Shown: positions 61,024-64,000 of the stretch, piece by piece
Layout of the letters: each line of letters starts with the position of its first letter
Numbering within the stretch: position 1 is the first letter of the stretch
Origin: Bordetella genomosp. 7
GTDB taxonomy: Bacteria > Pseudomonadota > Gammaproteobacteria > Burkholderiales > Burkholderiaceae_B
DNA: 64,000 nucleotides
Direction: 5' to 3'
NCBI RefSeq assembly: GCF_002261265.1
Contig: NZ_NEVK01000006.1
Span: 698,934-762,933, forward strand
Made by a program: the position numbers and the translations under genes
Notes under the pieces: generated by a model
The model's database searches: none
What the model was told of the DNA's origin: nothing
What the model saw: the letters and a program-made list of their open reading frames with translations, nothing else

Positions 61024-61094
61024 AACTCGAATGGCCGCTTGACGCCCGGGCCCGCCTGGCCGCAGCATGTGACGTCTTTTTTGAGTACCCCGCC

Positions 61095-62246
61095 ATGATC
61101 CGAGACCAGGAAACCCTGAACATCCTGCTAGACAACATCGCCCGTTTCGTACGCGAACGCCTCATTCCCAACGAGGAACTGGTAGCCGAAACCGACGAAA
61201 TCCCAGACGACATCGTCCGGGACATGAAAGCCATGGGGCTTTTCGGGCTGACCATCCCCGAAGAATTCGGCGGGCTGCAGCTCACCATGGAAGAAGAAGT
61301 GCTGGCCATGCTGGAACTCGGGCGCGCGTCGCCCGCGTTCCGGTCGCTGCTGGGCACCACGGTGGGCATCGGTTCGCAAGGCATCCTGTTCGACGGCACC
61401 GACGAACAGAAGCAAAAGTACCTGCCGCGCCTGGCCACCGGCGAAATCATCGCCTCGTTCGCCCTTACCGAACCCGGTTCCGGCTCGGACGCCGCGTCGC
61501 TGCGCACGACGGCCATCCGCGATGGCGACCATTACGTGGTCAATGGCACCAAGCGCTTCATCACCAATGCGCCCCAGGCCGGCATCTTTACGCTGATGGC
61601 CCGCACCGACCCGGGCAAGAAAGGCGCGGCGGGCATTTCGGCCTTCATCGTCGACGCCGACACCCCGGGCATCACCCTGGGCAAGCGCGATAAAAAAATG
61701 GGCCAGAAAGGCGCGCATACCTGCGACGTCATTTTCGAGAACTGCCGCGTGCCGGCCGCAAACCTGATCGGCGGCGTCGAGGGCCAGGGCTTCAAGACTG
61801 CCATGAAGGTGCTGGACAAGGGCCGCATCCACATTGCGTCGATCTGCGTGGCCGTGGCCGAGCGCATGCTTGCCGACGCGTTGCGCTATGCGGCCGAACG
61901 CCAGCAGTTCGGCAAGGCCATCGGCGAATTCCAGCTGGTGCAGGCCATGCTGGCCGACAGCAAGGCCGAAATCTACGCCGCGCGCAGCATGGTCATCGAC
62001 GCCGCACGCCGCCGCGACGCCGGGCTGCCCGTCAGCACCGAAGCCTCGTGCGCCAAGCTGTTTGCGTCCGAAATGTGCGGCCGCGTGGCCGACCGGGCCG
62101 TGCAGATTTTCGGCGGCGCGGGCTACATGAGCGAATACGGCATCGAACGCTTCTATCGCGACGTACGCCTGTTCCGCATCTACGAAGGCACCACCCAGAT
62201 CCAGCAACTGGTCATTGCCCGCAACATGCTCAAGGAATTGCAATAA
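61095..62246 (+). CDS. Acyl-CoA dehydrogenase
   Basis: 383 aa FAD flavoprotein that oxidises acyl-CoA to 2-enoyl-CoA and passes electrons to ETF. The N-terminal helical domain is followed by the beta domain with [19 protein letters not shown] (FAD contact). The C-terminal helical domain has [15 protein letters not shown] and [20 protein letters not shown], with the catalytic base E364 in [11 protein letters not shown], the position used by short- and medium-chain enzymes. ATG 61095 gives the usual family length; a longer upstream reading would run through the promoter. The etfB gene starts 70 bases downstream, so the electron acceptor is cotranscribed. Confidence 0.93.
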   Translation: MIRDQETLNILLDNIARFVRERLIPNEELVAETDEIPDDIVRDMKAMGLFGLTIPEEFGGLQLTMEEEVLAMLELGRASPAFRSLLGTTVGIGSQGILFDGTDEQKQKYLPRLATGEIIASFALTEPGSGSDAASLRTTAIRDGDHYVVNGTKRFITNAPQAGIFTLMARTDPGKKGAAGISAFIVDADTPGITLGKRDKKMGQKGAHTCDVIFENCRVPAANLIGGVEGQGFKTAMKVLDKGRIHIASICVAVAERMLADALRYAAERQQFGKAIGEFQLVQAMLADSKAEIYAARSMVIDAARRRDAGLPVSTEASCAKLFASEMCGRVADRAVQIFGGAGYMSEYGIERFYRDVRLFRIYEGTTQIQQLVIARNMLKELQ

Positions 62247-62316
62247 GGCGCGGCGGGCAATTGCATTGCATCGCCGTCCGTCAGTAACAGTCGCCTATCG
62301 GCGAGGAACTCCAACC

Positions 62317-63066
62317 ATGAAGATACTCGTACCAGTCAAGCGCGTCGTTGATTACAACGTCAAGGTGCGCGTCAAATCGGATCAAACGGGCGTGGATATC
62401 GCGAACGTGAAGATGTCCATGAACCCGTTCGACGAGATCGCCGTCGAAGAGGCCACGCGCCTGAAAGAAAAGGGCGGCGCCACCGAGGTGGTGGCGGTGT
62501 CGTGCGGGGTGGCGCAGTGCCAGGAAACGCTGCGCACGGCCATGGCCATTGGCGCAGACCGCGGCATTCTGGTGCAGACCGACGCCGAGCTGCAGCCGCT
62601 GGCGGTGGCCAAGCTGCTCAAGGGCCTGGTGGACAAAGAGCAGCCGCAGCTGGTGATCCTGGGCAAGCAGGCCATTGACGACGACGCCAACCAGACCGGG
62701 CAGATGCTGGCCGCGCTGCTGGACTGGCCGCAGGCCACGTTTGCCAGCAAGGTCGAAGTGGCCGACGGTTCGGTGACGGTCACGCGCGAGGTCGACGGCG
62801 GCCTGGAAACGATCAAGCTGAAGCTGCCTGCCATTGTGACGACGGACCTGCGCCTGAACGAGCCGCGCTACGTGACGCTGCCCAACATCATGAAGGCCAA
62901 GAAAAAGCCGCTGGACACGGTCACGCCCGAGGAACTGGGGGTGGACGCGGCGCCGCGGCTCAAGACGCTGAAGGTGACCGAGCCGCCGGCGCGCAAGGCC
63001 GGCATCAAGGTGGCCGACGTGGCCGCGCTGGTGGACAAACTGAAGAACGAAGCGAAGGTGCTCTGA
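62317..63066 (+). CDS. etfB: Electron transfer flavoprotein subunit beta
   Basis: 249 aa AMP-binding subunit of ETF, the soluble carrier between acyl-CoA dehydrogenases and ETF:quinone oxidoreductase. [20 protein letters not shown] and [21 protein letters not shown] are family blocks. The signature near residues 165-195 ([20 protein letters not shown], then MKAKKKPL) includes the lysines of the recognition loop that docks with dehydrogenases. GCGAGGAACT precedes ATG 62317. Only one base separates it from etfA. Confidence 0.95.
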   Translation: MKILVPVKRVVDYNVKVRVKSDQTGVDIANVKMSMNPFDEIAVEEATRLKEKGGATEVVAVSCGVAQCQETLRTAMAIGADRGILVQTDAELQPLAVAKLLKGLVDKEQPQLVILGKQAIDDDANQTGQMLAALLDWPQATFASKVEVADGSVTVTREVDGGLETIKLKLPAIVTTDLRLNEPRYVTLPNIMKAKKKPLDTVTPEELGVDAAPRLKTLKVTEPPARKAGIKVADVAALVDKLKNEAKVL

Positions 63067-63067
63067 G

Positions 63068-63997
63068 ATGACGACGCTTGTTATTGCCGAACACGACAAT
63101 GCCCACCTGAAGGGCGCGACGCTGAACGCCATTGCGGCGGCTGCCCAGCTGGGCGGCGACGTGCACGTGCTGGTGGCCGGCAGCAATGTCCAGGCGGTGG
63201 CCGAGCAGGCTGCGGCGGCCGCGGGCGTGGCCAAGGTGCTTGCGGCCGATGCGCCGCACCTGGCCGACGGGCTGGCCGAGAACCTGGCCGCGCAGGTGCT
63301 GGCGGTGGCCTCGGGCTACAGCCACATCGTGTTTCCGGCCACGGCCTCGGGCAAGAACGTGGCCCCGCGCGTGGCGGCCAAGCTGGATGTGGCGCAGATC
63401 TCCGACATCATCGGGGTGGACTCGTCCGATACGTTCCAGCGGCCGATCTACGCGGGCAACGCCATTGCCACGGTGCAGTCGGGCGATGCGGTCAAGGTGA
63501 TCACGGTGCGCACCACGGCGTTTGACGCGGTGTCGGCCTCGGGCGGTTCGGCGGCGGTCGAGGCGCTGGCGGCGGTGGCCGATTCGGGGCTGTCGTCGTT
63601 CGTGGGCCGCGAAGTGGCCAAGAGCGACCGTCCCGAGCTGGCCGGTGCGCGCGTGGTGGTCTCGGGCGGCCGCGGGCTGGGCAGCGCCGAGAACTTCAAG
63701 ATCCTGGATCCGCTGGCCGACAAGCTGGGCGCGGCGCTGGGCGCCTCGCGCGCGGCGGTCGACGCGGGCTACGCGCCCAACGACTGGCAGGTGGGCCAGA
63801 CGGGCAAAATCGTGGCGCCGCAGCTGTACGTGGCCGTGGGCATCTCCGGGGCCATCCAGCACCTGGCGGGCATGAAAGACTCCAAGGTCATCGTGGCCAT
63901 CAACAAGGATGCCGAAGCGCCCATCTTCGGCGTGGCCGACTACGGCCTGGTCGGCGACCTGTTTACGGTCGTGCCCGAACTGACCAACGCGCTGTAA
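63068..63997 (+). CDS. etfA: Electron transfer flavoprotein subunit alpha
   Basis: 309 aa FAD-binding subunit of ETF. The C-terminal FAD domain (about 185-309) has [22 protein letters not shown], then [36 protein letters not shown] and [20 protein letters not shown], all standard. The N-terminal domain contacts EtfB. It ends with TAA three bases before the window end, so the gene is complete; what follows is not visible. ETF serves all acyl-CoA dehydrogenases, so its presence here may provide the general ETF of the cell rather than a cluster-specific one. Confidence 0.95.
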   Translation: MTTLVIAEHDNAHLKGATLNAIAAAAQLGGDVHVLVAGSNVQAVAEQAAAAAGVAKVLAADAPHLADGLAENLAAQVLAVASGYSHIVFPATASGKNVAPRVAAKLDVAQISDIIGVDSSDTFQRPIYAGNAIATVQSGDAVKVITVRTTAFDAVSASGGSAAVEALAAVADSGLSSFVGREVAKSDRPELAGARVVVSGGRGLGSAENFKILDPLADKLGAALGASRAAVDAGYAPNDWQVGQTGKIVAPQLYVAVGISGAIQHLAGMKDSKVIVAINKDAEAPIFGVADYGLVGDLFTVVPELTNAL

Positions 63998-64000
63998 GCG

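Overview
The window is GC-rich, gene-dense DNA with strong Shine-Dalgarno sequences, many 4-base ATGA stop/start overlaps, and no tRNA, rRNA, insertion sequence, phage gene or CRISPR array that I can see. The gene content (several importers, CoA-dependent catabolism, FCD-GntR, IclR, MarR and PucR regulators, a cio-type bd oxidase, adjacent etfB-etfA) fits a metabolically versatile betaproteobacterium of the Burkholderiales, most likely Alcaligenaceae (Bordetella/Achromobacter type). That assignment rests on overall resemblance, not on a marker gene. No stretch longer than 236 bases lacks a gene.

Layout. (1) 19-2151: gamma-glutamyltransferase-like enzyme facing a MarR regulator. (2) 11237-2246, minus strand: an FCD-GntR regulator followed by a sugar-acid operon: KdgD, a peptide-family ABC importer (binding protein, two permeases, fused double ATPase), an Ldh2-type dehydrogenase and a D-2-hydroxyacid dehydrogenase. 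The kdgD promoter has a perfect -35 box and lies in a 48-bp operator-like inverted repeat. (3) 12895-11351, minus: an exported argininosuccinate-lyase-like protein with a changed active site. (4) 13119-23400, plus: an eleven-gene run from a GntR regulator through two complete NitT/TauT-type importers interleaved with a quinone-oxidoreductase-like enzyme, a hotdog thioesterase, an acyl-CoA ligase and a BAAT-type acyl hydrolase. (5) 23558-24863: an SRPBCC protein and an alpha/beta hydrolase. (6) 36450-24865, minus: eleven genes apparently for D-amino-acid derivatives or D-residue peptides: FAD amine oxidase, RidA-like protein, MlrC-type peptidase, Dpp-type importer, D-aminoacylase, D-carbamoylase, XRE-cupin regulator. 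(7) 44356-36558, minus: a GAF/PucR regulator fused by a 4-base overlap to the complete ligase-associated DNA repair module (exonuclease, ATP-dependent ligase, Lhr helicase, PdeM). (8) 44499-52255, plus: SDR, Liv-type importer, BKACE enzyme and a second SDR. (9) 52479-54891: cioAB cytochrome bd-type oxidase. (10) 54994-63997: a beta-oxidation-like set: CoA-transferase; MaoC hydratase, SDR, thiolase and two IclR regulators (minus strand); acyl-CoA dehydrogenase with etfB-etfA (plus strand).

The window is mostly a row of import-plus-catabolism cassettes, each with its own regulator. The clearest new signal is a 17-bp element (two copies matching at 15 of 17 positions, a third half-conserved) at 54904, 60928 and 61007. 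All three copies point in the same direction relative to the gene they precede, and each is followed after 15-16 bases by TTGACC or TTGACG. This would tie the three transcription units of region 10 into one regulon, probably under one of the two IclR proteins. Other points are amino-acid changes at normally invariant positions: Walker A Lys to Arg in LivF, His to Asn in the exported lyase, Arg to Lys in the RidA-like protein, and Glu to Tyr in the hydroxyacid dehydrogenase.
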